Assembly: GCF_013697085.1 (NCBI RefSeq)
Contig: NZ_JACEFT010000001.1
Location: forward strand, 310,001-374,000
Length of the DNA: 64,000 bases
Reading direction: 5' to 3'
DNA from: Billgrantia kenyensis
GTDB lineage: Bacteria; Pseudomonadota; Gammaproteobacteria; Pseudomonadales; Halomonadaceae
Shown here: positions 16,446 through 27,692 of the stretch, piece after piece
Layout of the letters: every line of letters begins with the position of its first letter
Numbering within the stretch: the stretch's first letter is position 1
Program-made: the position numbers and the translations under genes
The notes under the pieces: model-generated
Databases searched by the model: none
What the model was told of the DNA's origin: nothing
What the model saw: only the letters and a program-made list of their open reading frames with translations

Positions 16446-17099
16446 TCAGTTGATCCCTACCTCGGCGCTTTCGATCACTTCGGGCTCCGCCCTGGCCTGC
16501 TCGACCCACTCCTGCATCGGCGCCGAGCGCAGCAGCGTCTGGCGGTAGGCTTCGGCAGGCGGCGAGAGCTTCACGCCGTAAGTGGCGAAGCGAAACGCCA
16601 CCGGTGCGAACATGCAGTCGGCGATGGAGAACTCACCGAAGAGCCAGGGCCCGCGGTGCTGGTAGCGTTCGCGGCTCAGCGTCCAGATCCGTTCGAGCCG
16701 CATGATCTCAGCCTCGAGGGTGTCGGAGATGGCCACGCTTCTCCCGCTGGCCCGGCAGTTCATCGGCATGCACGTCCTCAGCTCGACGAAGCCGGCATGC
16801 ATCTCGGCACTCACCGAGCGCGCTTCGGCTCGCTCGTGGCACGACGCCGGCCAACCGGCCCCCGACAGGTAATGCTCGGAGAGGTATTCACAGATCGCCA
16901 GCGAATCCCAAACGGTCAGCTCATCGTCGTGCAATACCGGTACCTTGCCCGCCTCGGTGTGAGCGGCCAGCGCCTCCCGGGTCGTGCCCTGCGCCAAGGG
17001 GATACGAATCTCCTCGAATGGCAGGCCATGCATTCTCAGCAGCAACCAGGGCCTGAGCGACCATGATGAGTAGTTCTTGTTGCCGATGACGAGCTTCAT
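16446..17099 (-). CDS. Glutathione S-transferase family protein
   Basis: 217 residues, thioredoxin-like N-terminal domain (MKLVIGNKNYSSWSLRPWLL with the catalytic-serine region SSWS, then GKVPVLHDDELTVWDSLAI) and an alpha-helical C-terminal domain with GPWLFGEFSIADCMFAPV. This is a complete gene, in contrast to the frameshifted GST gene downstream on the same strand. Typical role is conjugation or reduction of electrophiles or peroxides with glutathione. The next gene upstream, hutC, is divergent. Confidence 0.88.
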   Translation of the reverse strand: MKLVIGNKNYSSWSLRPWLLLRMHGLPFEEIRIPLAQGTTREALAAHTEAGKVPVLHDDELTVWDSLAICEYLSEHYLSGAGWPASCHERAEARSVSAEMHAGFVELRTCMPMNCRASGRSVAISDTLEAEIMRLERIWTLSRERYQHRGPWLFGEFSIADCMFAPVAFRFATYGVKLSPPAEAYRQTLLRSAPMQEWVEQARAEPEVIESAEVGIN

Positions 17100-17171
17100 G
17101 CGACCTCCCGTTGCATCATGTCATGCCTCTACTGTGCAATGGCTGCCGCATGACGTCCAGCCAGGTAGAAT

Positions 17172-17183
17172 ATGTATAGACAT
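17172..17183. promoter_or_regulatory. HutC-like operator upstream of hutC
   Basis: ATGTATAGACAT is an imperfect palindrome (one mismatch pair) 21 bases before the hutC start codon. It resembles the TGTATATACA elements in the hutI/yjiH intergenic region. It probably mediates autoregulation of hutC, though the match is weaker than at the other two sites. Confidence 0.55.
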
Positions 17184-17204
17184 GACGGCACAGGAACCTA
17201 ACCC

Positions 17205-17921
17205 ATGGGCAGCTCTCCCCCGCTCTACCTGCAGATTCAGCAACACTTGCTGGAAATGATACGCAGTGGTACCTGGCCGGCACATCATCAGATTCCTCCC
17301 GAAGAGCAACTAGCCCGTGACTTCGGTGTCAGCCGTATGACCGCCAACAAGGCGATTCGCGATCTCGTGCAGCAGGGCTACCTGACTCGCCAACCCGGGC
17401 TCGGCACCTTCGTCACCGACCGCAAGGCGGAGTCGTCACTGGTCGACGTGCACAACATCGCCGAGGAGGTTCGCGGCCGTGGTCATGGTTACGAGTGCGA
17501 CGTGCTGCTGGCCGAGGCCATCGCCGCCGACGACGAAGTGGCGCTGCGTCTGGGCGTGCGGCTGGGCACGCGGGTGTTCCACACGCGTATCGTTCACCGC
17601 GAGAACGGAGTGCCCATCCAGCTCGAGGATCGCTTCGTCAATCCGCGCTGGGTACCGGACTACCTGGAAACCGACTTCCACCGCCATACCCCCAACGAAG
17701 TGCTGGTGGCAGCTTGCCCGATCACCGACGTGGAGCATGTGGTCGAGGCGGTACGGGTCGATGCCGCGACCGCCGAGCGGCTCGAAATGGATGCCACGCA
17801 GCCCTGCTTGAGCATGATACGCCGCACCTGGTCGGGCGAGCATCTGATCAGCTACGCCCGGCTGATCCATCCCGGCGACCGCTACAAGCTGCGCTCGGCG
17901 CTCTCTCGCAGCGCCAGCTGA
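17205..17921 (+). CDS. hutC: Histidine utilisation repressor HutC (GntR family)
   Basis: 238 residues. A GntR winged helix covers about residues 5-72 (YLQIQQHLLEMIRSGTWPAH, then RDFGVSRMTANKAIRDLVQQ and RQPGLGTFV). A UTRA effector domain covers about 90-235, with GVPIQLEDRFVNP typical of HutC. By homology it represses hut genes and is released by urocanate. It lies at the edge of the hut cluster, convergent with the YjiH-family gene, and three HutC-like palindromes occur nearby. Length is normal. Confidence 0.92.
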   Translation: MGSSPPLYLQIQQHLLEMIRSGTWPAHHQIPPEEQLARDFGVSRMTANKAIRDLVQQGYLTRQPGLGTFVTDRKAESSLVDVHNIAEEVRGRGHGYECDVLLAEAIAADDEVALRLGVRLGTRVFHTRIVHRENGVPIQLEDRFVNPRWVPDYLETDFHRHTPNEVLVAACPITDVEHVVEAVRVDAATAERLEMDATQPCLSMIRRTWSGEHLISYARLIHPGDRYKLRSALSRSAS

Positions 17922-17947
17922 GCCGGTATCGTGACACCTCGATAACG

Positions 17948-17980
17948 CTGAGCGAGGCCGGTGCAGCCGGCCTCGCTCAG
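17948..17980. terminator. Strong hairpin between convergent hutC and yjiH-like genes
   Basis: A perfect 14-bp stem, CTGAGCGAGGCCGG pairing with CCGGCCTCGCTCAG, closes a five-base TGCAG loop. It lies 27 bases after the hutC stop and 30 bases after the stop of the convergent gene. There is no T-run on either side, so it may work as a bidirectional barrier rather than a classical intrinsic terminator. Confidence 0.65.
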
Positions 17981-18009
17981 TAGTGGCGGACGTTCGATGG
18001 AGTGAAGCC

Positions 18010-19341
18010 TCAGGCCCCGCTCAGCGCCTGGGCCAGGAAGCCGGCCGGCACGGCCAGCATCAGGCTGAGCGCCACGCGGATGAACCACACCACGACGATG
18101 CGTCCAACCGAAAGCGGAATGCTGGTGGCCAGGATGCAGGGAATGGAGGCGGAGAAGAACAGCACCGCGGAAACCGATACTACCCCAGCCGCAAAGCGGG
18201 CAACGAACTCGGCCTCGGCCATCAACAGCGCCGGCAGGAACATCTCGGCCAGCCCGGCAGCGGAAGCCTGAGCCAGCGCCATGCCATCCTCCAGCCCCCA
18301 GATCGCCACGAAGGGATAGAACAGAAGGCCCAGCCACTCGAACAGCGGCGTGTACTTGGCGGCCAGCAGGCCGAGCAACCCCACCGACATGATCGACGGC
18401 AGGATGCTGATCGCCATCAGCAGCCCTTCGCGTACGTTGAGCGCCACGCTGCGATGCAGCCCCGGCGCCTGAGCCGCCACCGCAAGACCGGCCTTCCATG
18501 CCGTGTTCAGCCGCTTGCCGGGCATCGCCTCGGGTTCGCCATCGCTGCGCTCATTGTTCATCTGCGACAGCGGCGGCAGGCGAACGGTAACGGCAGTGAC
18601 GGCAAAGGTGATCGCCAGCGTCAGCCAGAAATAGAGGTTCCACACGCTCATCAGATCCAGCGTGCGTGCCACGATGATCATGAAGGTGGCCGACACCGTG
18701 GAGAAACCGGTGGCGATGATCGCCGCCTCCCGCGCCGAATACTGCCCCGCCTGATAGACCCGGTTGGTGATCAGCAGGCCGATGGAGTAGCTGCCCACGA
18801 ACGAGGCCACGGCATCGATGGCACTGCGCCCCGGCGTGCGCCAGATGGGCCGCATGACCGGCTGCAGCAGCACGCCGATCAGCTCCAGCAGGCCGTAGCT
18901 GATCAGCAGGGCCAGGAACACCGCACCGATGGGCACGATCAGCCCTACCGGTATCACCAGCCGGTTGAACAGGAACGGCAGCATGTCCGGCTCGTGCAGC
19001 AGCCCAGGCCCCCAGCCGGTCATCGCCATGATGGCCACGGCGACGCCGGCCAGCTTCAGCACGGTGAAGATGCGGTCGGTGAGACTGCGCCGCCAGGTGC
19101 CCTTCCATAGCGGGTAAGCCGCGCCCGCCACGATCAGCGTCAGCGCATAGAGACCTGCGGCACCGCCCAGGAGCTCCCTGGCCCCGGTCACCATGTGGTC
19201 CAGCAGGATGGTGTTCCTGCCACCCAGGGTGACGGGAATGAAGAAGATCAGAATCCCCAGCGCGCTGGGAACGAACAGCTTGGCCACGGTGAGCCAATTG
19301 AAACCGCTTGCGCCCCGGGTGACCGGGTCCGGAATCGCCAT
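18010..19341 (-). CDS. YjiH-family membrane protein of the hut locus, possible transporter
   Basis: 443 residues, about ten hydrophobic segments, and the same Gate-domain core as the paralogue in the arginine module (here GRSAIDAVASFVGSYSIGLL near 180; there GRSAIDATASWMGSGTVGVL). It starts MAIPDPVTRGASGFNWLTVA. It is divergent from hutIGUH, and a perfect 16-bp HutC-like palindrome lies 73 bases before its ATG, so it should be in the HutC regulon. A role in moving histidine, urocanate or a breakdown product is inferred from that; no substrate is known for the family. Confidence 0.85.
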   Translation of the reverse strand: MAIPDPVTRGASGFNWLTVAKLFVPSALGILIFFIPVTLGGRNTILLDHMVTGARELLGGAAGLYALTLIVAGAAYPLWKGTWRRSLTDRIFTVLKLAGVAVAIMAMTGWGPGLLHEPDMLPFLFNRLVIPVGLIVPIGAVFLALLISYGLLELIGVLLQPVMRPIWRTPGRSAIDAVASFVGSYSIGLLITNRVYQAGQYSAREAAIIATGFSTVSATFMIIVARTLDLMSVWNLYFWLTLAITFAVTAVTVRLPPLSQMNNERSDGEPEAMPGKRLNTAWKAGLAVAAQAPGLHRSVALNVREGLLMAISILPSIMSVGLLGLLAAKYTPLFEWLGLLFYPFVAIWGLEDGMALAQASAAGLAEMFLPALLMAEAEFVARFAAGVVSVSAVLFFSASIPCILATSIPLSVGRIVVVWFIRVALSLMLAVPAGFLAQALSGA

Positions 19342-19413
19342 GGGTATCGTCCTCGTCTTGAGTTTGTGGCTGTCGATTCACCGCGCCTTGTCTCGCAACG
19401 GATGCGGCATCAT

Positions 19414-19429
19414 TATTGTATATACAATA
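19414..19429. promoter_or_regulatory. HutC operator, yjiH-proximal
   Basis: TATTGTATATACAATA is a perfect 16-bp palindrome containing the TGTATATACA core of HutC sites. It lies in the 332-base intergenic region 19342-19673 between the divergent yjiH-like gene and hutI, 73 bases upstream of the former. I see no gene in this interval. Confidence 0.8.
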
Positions 19430-19634
19430 CGCTCCTCACAGGTGCCATGCCGAAGCGTCGCATACGCCTACATCTTTAGTCTAACTCACTGTATGACCGA
19501 CACCGTAACTCGCTTCCATCAGGAAGATAATCCAGTGTACTAACAGCAGCTTGAATGGAAGAATTAGTGCATGGAACAGAAATCAAGACAAACTCTTCGC
19601 AACCCGGCCTTGACCTTCGAGCCATGACGATTTA

Positions 19635-19648
19635 AATGTATATACATT
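19635..19648. promoter_or_regulatory. HutC operator, hutI-proximal
   Basis: AATGTATATACATT is a perfect 14-bp palindrome with the same TGTATATACA core as the site at 19414-19429. It ends 25 bases before the hutI start codon, so bound repressor would block transcription or the start region of hutIGUH. Confidence 0.8.
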
Positions 19649-19673
19649 GAATCGATGAACATCAGGAGTCCCC

Positions 19674-20906
19674 ATGCCTGCCAACTCCAAACAGCGCCTC
19701 GTCTGGCATGACGTCACGCTATTCGACGGTCACGACACTCTGCCCGAGCCGATGGCAGTGATCGTGGCGGGTGACACCATCGAACGCGTCGTGCCCATGC
19801 ATGAGCTCGACCCGAACGAGAGCGCCGGCTGCCGGATCCTCGGCCAGGGTGGCGTGATGACGCCGGGGCTGGTCGACTGCCATACCCACCTGGTATTCGG
19901 CGGCTCCCGGGCCGACGAGTTCGAACGCCGTCTCGAGGGCGCCAGCTACGAGGAGATCGCCCGCCGCGGCGGCGGCATCCTCAGTACCGTGCGTGCCACC
20001 CGGGAAGCCAGCGAAGAGCAGCTGTTCAGCCTGGCCAGGCCGCGGCTGGAAGCGCTGTTGCGGGATGGCGTGACCACGGTGGAGATCAAGTCCGGCTATG
20101 GCCTGAGCGTGGCCGATGAGCTGAAAATGCTGCGCGTGGCGCGTCGCCTCGGCGAGGAACTACCGGTGCGGGTAGTGACCACCCTGCTGGGCGCCCATGC
20201 CCTGCCCCCGGAGTACCAGGACGACAGCGACGGCTACATCGACCTGGTGTGCCGCGAGATGATCCCCGCCGCGGCCGCCGAAGGGCTGGCCGATGCAGTG
20301 GACGTATTCTGCGAGAAGATCGCCTTCTCGGTGGCTCAGTGCGAGCGCGTCTTCGAGGCTGCCGAAGCCCACGGCCTGCCGATCAAGGCCCATGCCGAGC
20401 AGCTCTCGAACCTGGGCGGCAGTGCCATGGCGGCCCGGCATGGCGCGCTCTCCGCCGACCATATCGAATATCTCGACGAGGCGGGCGTCAACGCGCTGCG
20501 CGAGGCTGGCAGCGTCGCGGTGCTGCTGCCCGGCGCCTTTCATACCCTGCGTGAGACGCAGCTGCCACCCATCGCTGCGCTGCGCGAAGCTGGCGTGCCC
20601 ATGGCCATCGCCACCGACGCCAACCCCGGCAGCTCGCCGCTGTTCATGCCCACGCTGATGCTGAACTTCGCCTGCACCCTGTTCCGCCTGACGCCACGCG
20701 AGGCCCTGGCCGGCATGACCGCCCACGGCGCCCAGGCGCTGGGCCTGCACAACCGGCAACTGGGGCGCATCGTCCCGGGCGCGCCGGCAGACCTGTGCCT
20801 GTGGGACATCGGCTCACCCGCCGAGCTGGCCTACGCCGTGCAGCCCGGTCGCTTGCGCCAGCGCATTTATGGAGGGGAACCGACCCATGTCCAAGAACAG
20901 CACTGA
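19674..20906 (+). CDS. hutI: Imidazolonepropionase HutI
   Basis: Amidohydrolase-superfamily metalloenzyme, 410 residues, that opens 4-imidazolone-5-propanoate to N-formimidoyl-L-glutamate. The metal motif [16 protein letters not shown] lies near residues 66-81 and [19 protein letters not shown] next to it. EIKSGYGLS, the conserved [15 protein letters not shown] region and [10 protein letters not shown] are all present. An AGGAG site precedes the ATG. hutG begins inside the final 20 bases of this gene, so the two are coupled. Confidence 0.95.
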   Translation: MPANSKQRLVWHDVTLFDGHDTLPEPMAVIVAGDTIERVVPMHELDPNESAGCRILGQGGVMTPGLVDCHTHLVFGGSRADEFERRLEGASYEEIARRGGGILSTVRATREASEEQLFSLARPRLEALLRDGVTTVEIKSGYGLSVADELKMLRVARRLGEELPVRVVTTLLGAHALPPEYQDDSDGYIDLVCREMIPAAAAEGLADAVDVFCEKIAFSVAQCERVFEAAEAHGLPIKAHAEQLSNLGGSAMAARHGALSADHIEYLDEAGVNALREAGSVAVLLPGAFHTLRETQLPPIAALREAGVPMAIATDANPGSSPLFMPTLMLNFACTLFRLTPREALAGMTAHGAQALGLHNRQLGRIVPGAPADLCLWDIGSPAELAYAVQPGRLRQRIYGGEPTHVQEQH

Positions 20907-21876
20907 TCTACACCTGGCCGATCCGTCCATCGACATGTCCGTATGGGCCGGGCGCGAAGACCCGGAGCACGACAGCCTGCGCTGGCATCAGGTCATCACC
21001 CCAGTTAAATCGGACAGCGCTCCCGGCGCCGCCCTGCTCGGCTTCGCCTCCGATGCCGGCGTGGCGCGCAACCAGGGCCGCGTGGGCGCCGCCGAAGGCC
21101 CGCGGGCACTGCGCAAGGCCCTGGCACCGCTGGCCTGGCATCGCAGCGCACCGGTATTCGATGCCGGCGACGTCAGCTGCCACGGCAACGACGACCTGGA
21201 AGCCGCCCAGCAGCGTCTGGCCGAACGGGTCGCCGCCCTGTTGGCCCACGGCCACCTGCCGCTGGTGCTGGGCGGCGGCCACGAGGTGGCCTTCGGCAGC
21301 TGGTCTGGCCTGGCACGCCACTTCGAGGCCCAGGGAGGGGCACAGGGCGAGGCCCGCCCGCGGGTCGGCATCGTCAACCTCGATGCCCACTTCGATCTGC
21401 GTGATCCGAGCCACGTGCGCTCCTCCGGCACGCCCTTCGCCCAGATCGCCGCCGAATGCCACGCCCGCGCCTGGCCGTTCCGCTACGCCTGCCTGGGCGT
21501 GAGCCGTGCCAGCAACACCCGCGCCCTGTTCACCCGGGCCAGGGAGTTGAACGTGCTGGTACGTGAGGATCACGAGATCGATACCCTGCGCCTCGACGCC
21601 ATCATGCGCGACCTGCAGCAGTTCATGGCGCGCTGCGACCACCTCTATCTCAGCATCGATTTGGACGTGCTGCCGGCCGCCGAGGCGCCGGGAGTGAGCG
21701 CTCCCGCCGCCTACGGCGTGCCCCTGGCGCTGATCGAACCGCTGATCGAGGCCGTACGCGACAGCGGCAAGCTGCGTCTGATCGACATCGCCGAGCTCAA
21801 CCCGAGCTTCGATATCGACGGCCGTACCGCCAAGGCCGCGGCACGCCTGATCCACCGGCTGACGCTGGATAGCTGA
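20887..21876 (+). CDS. hutG: Formimidoylglutamase HutG
   Basis: Ureohydrolase-family manganese enzyme, 329 residues, that splits N-formimidoyl-L-glutamate into glutamate and formamide. Metal motifs are [18 protein letters not shown] and [10 protein letters not shown] take the ATG at 20887 ([10 protein letters not shown]), which has GGAGG about eleven bases upstream. The earlier in-frame ATG at 20869 lies in the ribosome site itself. Presence of HutG instead of HutF/formylglutamate hydrolase shows the direct four-step histidine route. Confidence 0.93.
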   Translation: MSKNSTDLHLADPSIDMSVWAGREDPEHDSLRWHQVITPVKSDSAPGAALLGFASDAGVARNQGRVGAAEGPRALRKALAPLAWHRSAPVFDAGDVSCHGNDDLEAAQQRLAERVAALLAHGHLPLVLGGGHEVAFGSWSGLARHFEAQGGAQGEARPRVGIVNLDAHFDLRDPSHVRSSGTPFAQIAAECHARAWPFRYACLGVSRASNTRALFTRARELNVLVREDHEIDTLRLDAIMRDLQQFMARCDHLYLSIDLDVLPAAEAPGVSAPAAYGVPLALIEPLIEAVRDSGKLRLIDIAELNPSFDIDGRTAKAAARLIHRLTLDS

Positions 21877-21954
21877 ACCCAACGCCCTTCAGAGCCCTGG
21901 ACAAGACGACTTACGACAACATCCAGTCCGACCTATACAAAGAGAGACACGACG

Positions 21955-23646
<1,692 letters not shown>

Positions 23647-23670
23647 GAGCGCCTCAACGTTCGGCGCGAT

Positions 23671-23859
23671 GAGCGCCGGGAACAAGGCGAAGCGAGGGTT
23701 TTTTGCCAGGGGTGAGGCGGAAATAGAAGAACATGTTCTTCCCGCCGAACGGGTTGGCCATGGATGGCCAACCCAGGCCCTGCAAGCGGTGCAGGATGCA
23801 AGAGCGCCGCAGGGCAAAAATAGCGCCCAGGGATGGGTTCACAGCGCCCTCGCGCAGGC
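23671..23859. repeat. Dispersed intergenic repeat, long copy (hutU-hutH spacer)
   Basis: A structured element shared with 46800-46890. Both copies begin GAGCGCCGGG, contain a TGCCATGGATGGCAA-like dyad and end with a 28-base block (23821-23848 against 46851-46878, three mismatches) followed by CGCAGGC. This copy has an expanded centre with two further dyads: AAGAACATGTTCTT (perfect) and GGTTGGCCA/TGGCCAACC. It fills most of the hutU-hutH gap. It could act on mRNA stability or as a partial terminator inside the operon. Confidence 0.8.
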
Positions 23860-23917
23860 TTGTTGCCGGCACAGCTCATCGCTTCAGCTGCCAACGCCTT
23901 TTCTGGAGAGAGATTCC

Positions 23918-25465
23918 ATGTCCCAGCTCGACATTCAACCCGGCAAGATGACCCTGGCCCAGGCACGCCAGGTCTTCGAGGCGCCGCTGCACGTAACGCT
24001 ACCCGCAAGCGCCGATGCCGCCATTCAACGCAGCGTCGACTGCGTTAACCGCGTAGTGGCGGAGAACCGCACCGTTTACGGCATCAACACCGGCTTCGGC
24101 CTGCTGGCCCAGACCCGCATCGCCAACGACGAGCTGGAGGACCTGCAGCGTTCGCTGGTGCTGTCGCACTCGACCGGGGTCGGTGAGCCCATGGGCGACG
24201 CACTGGTGCGCCTGATCATGGTGCTCAAGGTCAACAGCCTGGCCCGCGGCTTTTCCGGTATCCGCCGCGAGGTGCTGGATGCCCTGATCGCCATGATCAA
24301 CGCTGAGGTCTACCCGCACATTCCCCTCAAGGGCTCGGTGGGCGCTTCCGGCGATCTGGCGCCGCTCGCTCACATGAGCGTGGTCCTGCTCGGTGAAGGC
24401 AAGGCCCGCCACAAGGGGGAATGGCTGCCCGCCCGGGAGGCCCTGAAAGTGGCCGGCCTGGAGCCCCTGAACCTCGCCCCCAAGGAGGGTCTGGCGCTGC
24501 TCAACGGTACCCAGGTATCGACCGCCTACGCCCTGAAAGGGCTGTTCGAGGCCGAGGACCTGTTCGCCGCCGCCACCGTCTGCGGCGCCCTGACCGTGGA
24601 GGCCACCCTGGGTTCACGCTCGCCGTTCGATGCGCGTATCCATGAAGTGCGTGGCCAGCGCGGCCAGATCGATGCCGCCGCTGCCTATCGCCATCTGCTC
24701 GGTGAGCGCAGCGCCATCGGCGACTCCCACGCCCAGTGCGATCGGGTTCAGGATCCCTACTCGCTGCGCTGTCAGCCCCAGGTAATGGGTGCCGTTCTGA
24801 CCCAGCTGCGTCAGGCCGCCGAGGTGCTGGCCATCGAGGTCAATGCGGTATCCGACAACCCCCTGGTGTTCGCCGAGCAGGACGAGATCATCTCCGGCGG
24901 CAACTTCCACGCCGAGCCGGTGGCCATGGCGGCAGACAATATTGCACTGGCCATCGCCGAGATCGGCTCGCTCACTGAACGGCGCGTCTCGTTGATGATG
25001 GACAAGCACATGTCCCAGCTGCCGCCTTTCCTGGTCGAAAAAGGCGGAGTCAACTCCGGCTTCATGATCGCCCAGGTCACGGCCGCCGCTCTCGCCAGCG
25101 AGAACAAGGCCCTGGCACACCCGCACAGCGTCGATAGCCTGCCCACCTCGGCCAACCAGGAGGATCACGTCTCCATGGCCCCGGCAGCCGGCAAGCGGCT
25201 GTGGGAGATGGCCGCCAACGTGCGCGGCATCGTCGCCATCGAGTGGCTGGCCGCCAGCCAGGGGCTGGACCTGCGCACCGGCAGCGACGGCCAGCGCCTC
25301 GGCACCTCCGAGCGACTGGAAGGCGCGCGCGCCACCCTGCGCGAGCGGGTCAGCCATTACGATCAGGACCGCTTCTTCGCCCCGGACATCGAGGCCGCCA
25401 CTGCGCTGCTCGAAGCCCGCGCCCTCAGTGGGTTGATCCCCGCCGGCCTGCTGCCGAGCCACTGA
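23918..25465 (+). CDS. hutH: Histidine ammonia-lyase HutH
   Basis: 515 residues. Converts histidine to urocanate and ammonia. The MIO electrophile precursor Ala143-Ser144-Gly145 lies in [29 protein letters not shown] (catalytic Tyr), the [11 protein letters not shown] segment and [15 protein letters not shown] are conserved lyase motifs. The frame is open 101 codons upstream through the repeat element, but the ATG at 23918 with GGAGAGAG upstream gives the normal N-terminus. It is the last enzyme gene of hutIGUH and is followed 108 bases later by a permease gene. Confidence 0.96.
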   Translation: MSQLDIQPGKMTLAQARQVFEAPLHVTLPASADAAIQRSVDCVNRVVAENRTVYGINTGFGLLAQTRIANDELEDLQRSLVLSHSTGVGEPMGDALVRLIMVLKVNSLARGFSGIRREVLDALIAMINAEVYPHIPLKGSVGASGDLAPLAHMSVVLLGEGKARHKGEWLPAREALKVAGLEPLNLAPKEGLALLNGTQVSTAYALKGLFEAEDLFAAATVCGALTVEATLGSRSPFDARIHEVRGQRGQIDAAAAYRHLLGERSAIGDSHAQCDRVQDPYSLRCQPQVMGAVLTQLRQAAEVLAIEVNAVSDNPLVFAEQDEIISGGNFHAEPVAMAADNIALAIAEIGSLTERRVSLMMDKHMSQLPPFLVEKGGVNSGFMIAQVTAAALASENKALAHPHSVDSLPTSANQEDHVSMAPAAGKRLWEMAANVRGIVAIEWLAASQGLDLRTGSDGQRLGTSERLEGARATLRERVSHYDQDRFFAPDIEAATALLEARALSGLIPAGLLPSH

Positions 25466-25573
25466 GTGCCGGCCTGACCTGCACAATGCCGTGTCGGGGA
25501 GTCCCCTTGCCCCCGACACGACAGCGGAGCTCGCCTGTCTCCGCCACACCCAACGACAAGAGTGGATCGCGAC

Positions 25574-26920
25574 ATGAATGCCATCGTTCTGGCCATCCTG
25601 GTGATGGTCGGCCTGAGTCTTGCCCGGGTTTCCGTGGTCTTCGCCCTGATTGCCGCCAGCCTGGTCGGCGGCCTCTATGCCGGAATGCCGATCGGGGAGA
25701 TTCTCGATGCCTTCAATGATGGGCTGGGCAATGGTGCAACCATTGCCCTCTCCTACGCCGTACTGGGCGCCTTCGCCGTGGCCCTCTCACGTTCGGGCAT
25801 CACCGAGCTGATGGCCAATCGCGCGATTCGCCGCTTTCACCTGGACGAGTCGGGCGGCAGCCGTCGTATGGTGACCTATACCCTGTTGGCCGCCCTGCTG
25901 GCCGCAGCGGTAAGCTCCCAGAACCTGATACCGGTCCACATCGCCTTCATCCCGGTGCTGGTGCCGCCGCTGCTCAAGCTGATGAACCACCTGCGCCTGG
26001 ATCGGCGCCTGGCCGCCTGTGTGATCACCTTCGGCATCACAGCACCCTATATGCTGCTGCCGGTGGGCTTCGGCGCGATCTTCCTCAACGATATCCTGCT
26101 GGCCAGCCTCAACGAGAGCGGCGCTGAACTCGGCCTGGAAGTGACACGCGGCATGGTGCCGGTGGCCATGCTGATCCCCATCGGCGGCATGGCGCTGGGC
26201 CTCGCCTTCGCCGTGCTGATCAGCTACCACGGCCCGCGCCATTACGTGGATCGCGACCTGGCCCACGGTGACGAGACCCCAGCCCAAGCAGCCACGCACC
26301 TGGCGCCCTGGCAGATCGCGGTGCTGGGCGCCTCGCTGGTGGGCACCGTGACGATTCAGCTGCTCTCGGGTTCGATGGTGCTGGGTGGAATGTTCGGCTT
26401 CGCCCTGCTCTCGGTCAGTGGTGTATTCCGCTGGCACGAACAGGACGGCATCTTCACCGAAGGCATGCGCATGATGGCGCTGGTTGGCTTCATCATGATC
26501 TCGGCAGCGGGCTTTGCCAGCGTGATGCAGGCCAGCGGCGAGGTCGAAGGGCTGGTGGCGGGTTCTGCCGGGCTGATCGGTGACAACAAGGGGCTGGCAG
26601 CGCTGCTGATGCTGCTGGTGGGCCTGTTCATCACCATGGGGATCGGTTCGTCATTCTCCACCATCCCGATCATCGCCTCGCTCTACGTCCCGCTGGCTCT
26701 CGGCTTCGGTTTTTCTCCTCTGGCCACGGTTGCCCTAGTGGGCACCGCCGCGGCGCTGGGCGATGCCGGCTCGCCGGCCTCGGACTCGACCCTGGGACCC
26801 ACCGCTGGGCTAAATGCCGACGGCCAGCACGACCATATCTGGGACAGCGTGGTGCCCACCTTCCTGCACTACAATATCCCGCTGATCGCCTTCGGCTGGG
26901 CAGCCGCCATGCTGCTGTAG
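25574..26920 (+). CDS. YuiF-like Na+/H+ antiporter-family permease, probable histidine or related transporter
   Basis: 448 residues from the ATG at 25574 (an earlier in-frame GTG exists at 25562), about 11-12 hydrophobic segments. SSQNLIPVHIAFIPVLVPPL and the C-terminal GTAAALGDAGSPASDSTLGP match the Na+/H+ antiporter family that includes YuiF, a protein often annotated as histidine permease because of its place in hut operons. Here it follows hutH on the same strand, which agrees. It may be cotranscribed; the 108-base gap holds only a weak dyad. Substrate is an inference. Confidence 0.82.
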   Translation: MNAIVLAILVMVGLSLARVSVVFALIAASLVGGLYAGMPIGEILDAFNDGLGNGATIALSYAVLGAFAVALSRSGITELMANRAIRRFHLDESGGSRRMVTYTLLAALLAAAVSSQNLIPVHIAFIPVLVPPLLKLMNHLRLDRRLAACVITFGITAPYMLLPVGFGAIFLNDILLASLNESGAELGLEVTRGMVPVAMLIPIGGMALGLAFAVLISYHGPRHYVDRDLAHGDETPAQAATHLAPWQIAVLGASLVGTVTIQLLSGSMVLGGMFGFALLSVSGVFRWHEQDGIFTEGMRMMALVGFIMISAAGFASVMQASGEVEGLVAGSAGLIGDNKGLAALLMLLVGLFITMGIGSSFSTIPIIASLYVPLALGFGFSPLATVALVGTAAALGDAGSPASDSTLGPTAGLNADGQHDHIWDSVVPTFLHYNIPLIAFGWAAAMLL

Positions 26921-26932
26921 CCGACGATAGCC

Positions 26933-27397
26933 TCAACCCGGGCCGCAGCAGCTCTTGAACTTGCGCCCGCTGCCGCAGGGGCAAGGGTCGTTGCGGCCCG
27001 GCTTGAGGCGCTCCATGGTGGGCTCGCCGTCGACATAGAACCAGCGGCCCGCCTCGTACACGAAGCGCGAGTTCTCCGCCAGCACGCCCCAACGCCTGCC
27101 TTCGCGAAAGGTGGCGCGAAAATGCACGTGCCCGTGCTCACCCGCCGAGCCTTGGTCGAGCACCTCGAGACGCAGCCATCGCGTTTCATCGACCAGGCCG
27201 AGCGTTGCAGGACGCGTACTCGGGTGCCAGGTATCGCGCAGATAATCGTCGAGCCCCAGGGCAAAGGCACTGAAGCGGGAGCGCATCAACGCTTCCGGGC
27301 TCGGCGCCGGCTCGCCCCCATGAAAGCGGCCGCAGCAGGCAGCATAGGGGCGCCCAGGGTTACAGGGACAATGATGTCGCGGCTGGCTCATGCTCAT
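26933..27397 (-). CDS. YchJ/UPF0225-family SEC-C protein
   Basis: 154 residues with zinc-binding cysteine clusters at both ends: [20 protein letters not shown] at residues 10-29 and the SEC-C motif [19 protein letters not shown] at the C-terminus. The middle is an NTF2-like YchJ domain ([18 protein letters not shown]). Function unknown; SEC-C motifs bind metal and in SecA contact SecB. It converges on the permease gene with a 12-base gap and is divergent from the P-type ATPase operon. Confidence 0.88.
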   Translation of the reverse strand: MSMSQPRHHCPCNPGRPYAACCGRFHGGEPAPSPEALMRSRFSAFALGLDDYLRDTWHPSTRPATLGLVDETRWLRLEVLDQGSAGEHGHVHFRATFREGRRWGVLAENSRFVYEAGRWFYVDGEPTMERLKPGRNDPCPCGSGRKFKSCCGPG

Positions 27398-27496
27398 GTC
27401 TCTTCCAGTTCGGGTCTACGGACATGATACAAGACCACAGCCTGGCGCCCATTCTCGATACAGTCCGTCACTTTCACTCCTGATGAGGCGCCTCCT

Positions 27497-27512
27497 ACAC
27501 TGCATGCAGTGT
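27497..27512. promoter_or_regulatory. Perfect 16-bp palindrome in the ATPase operon leader
   Basis: ACACTGCATGCAGTGT is fully self-complementary and follows a smaller perfect palindrome GAGGCGCCTC at 27485-27494. Both lie in the 295-base non-coding interval 27398-27692 between the divergent YchJ-like gene and the P-type ATPase. This is the size and position expected of a dimeric regulator's operator. I cannot name the regulator. No gene is visible in the rest of the interval. Confidence 0.45.
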
Positions 27513-27692
27513 CTCGTGTCGCCCGAGTGGCCAGAGACGATACTTAATTGCTGCACGTGTACCGGAGCCGACGGCCAATTGTCCTGCATGAGTACGGAAT
27601 TAGTAGGACGAATTTGTCTCACGTCACTGCAGCGCAACATGGATGTGTGTTACAAATTGACCCTACCGACTTCCGCTTTCGGAGATATGGAA

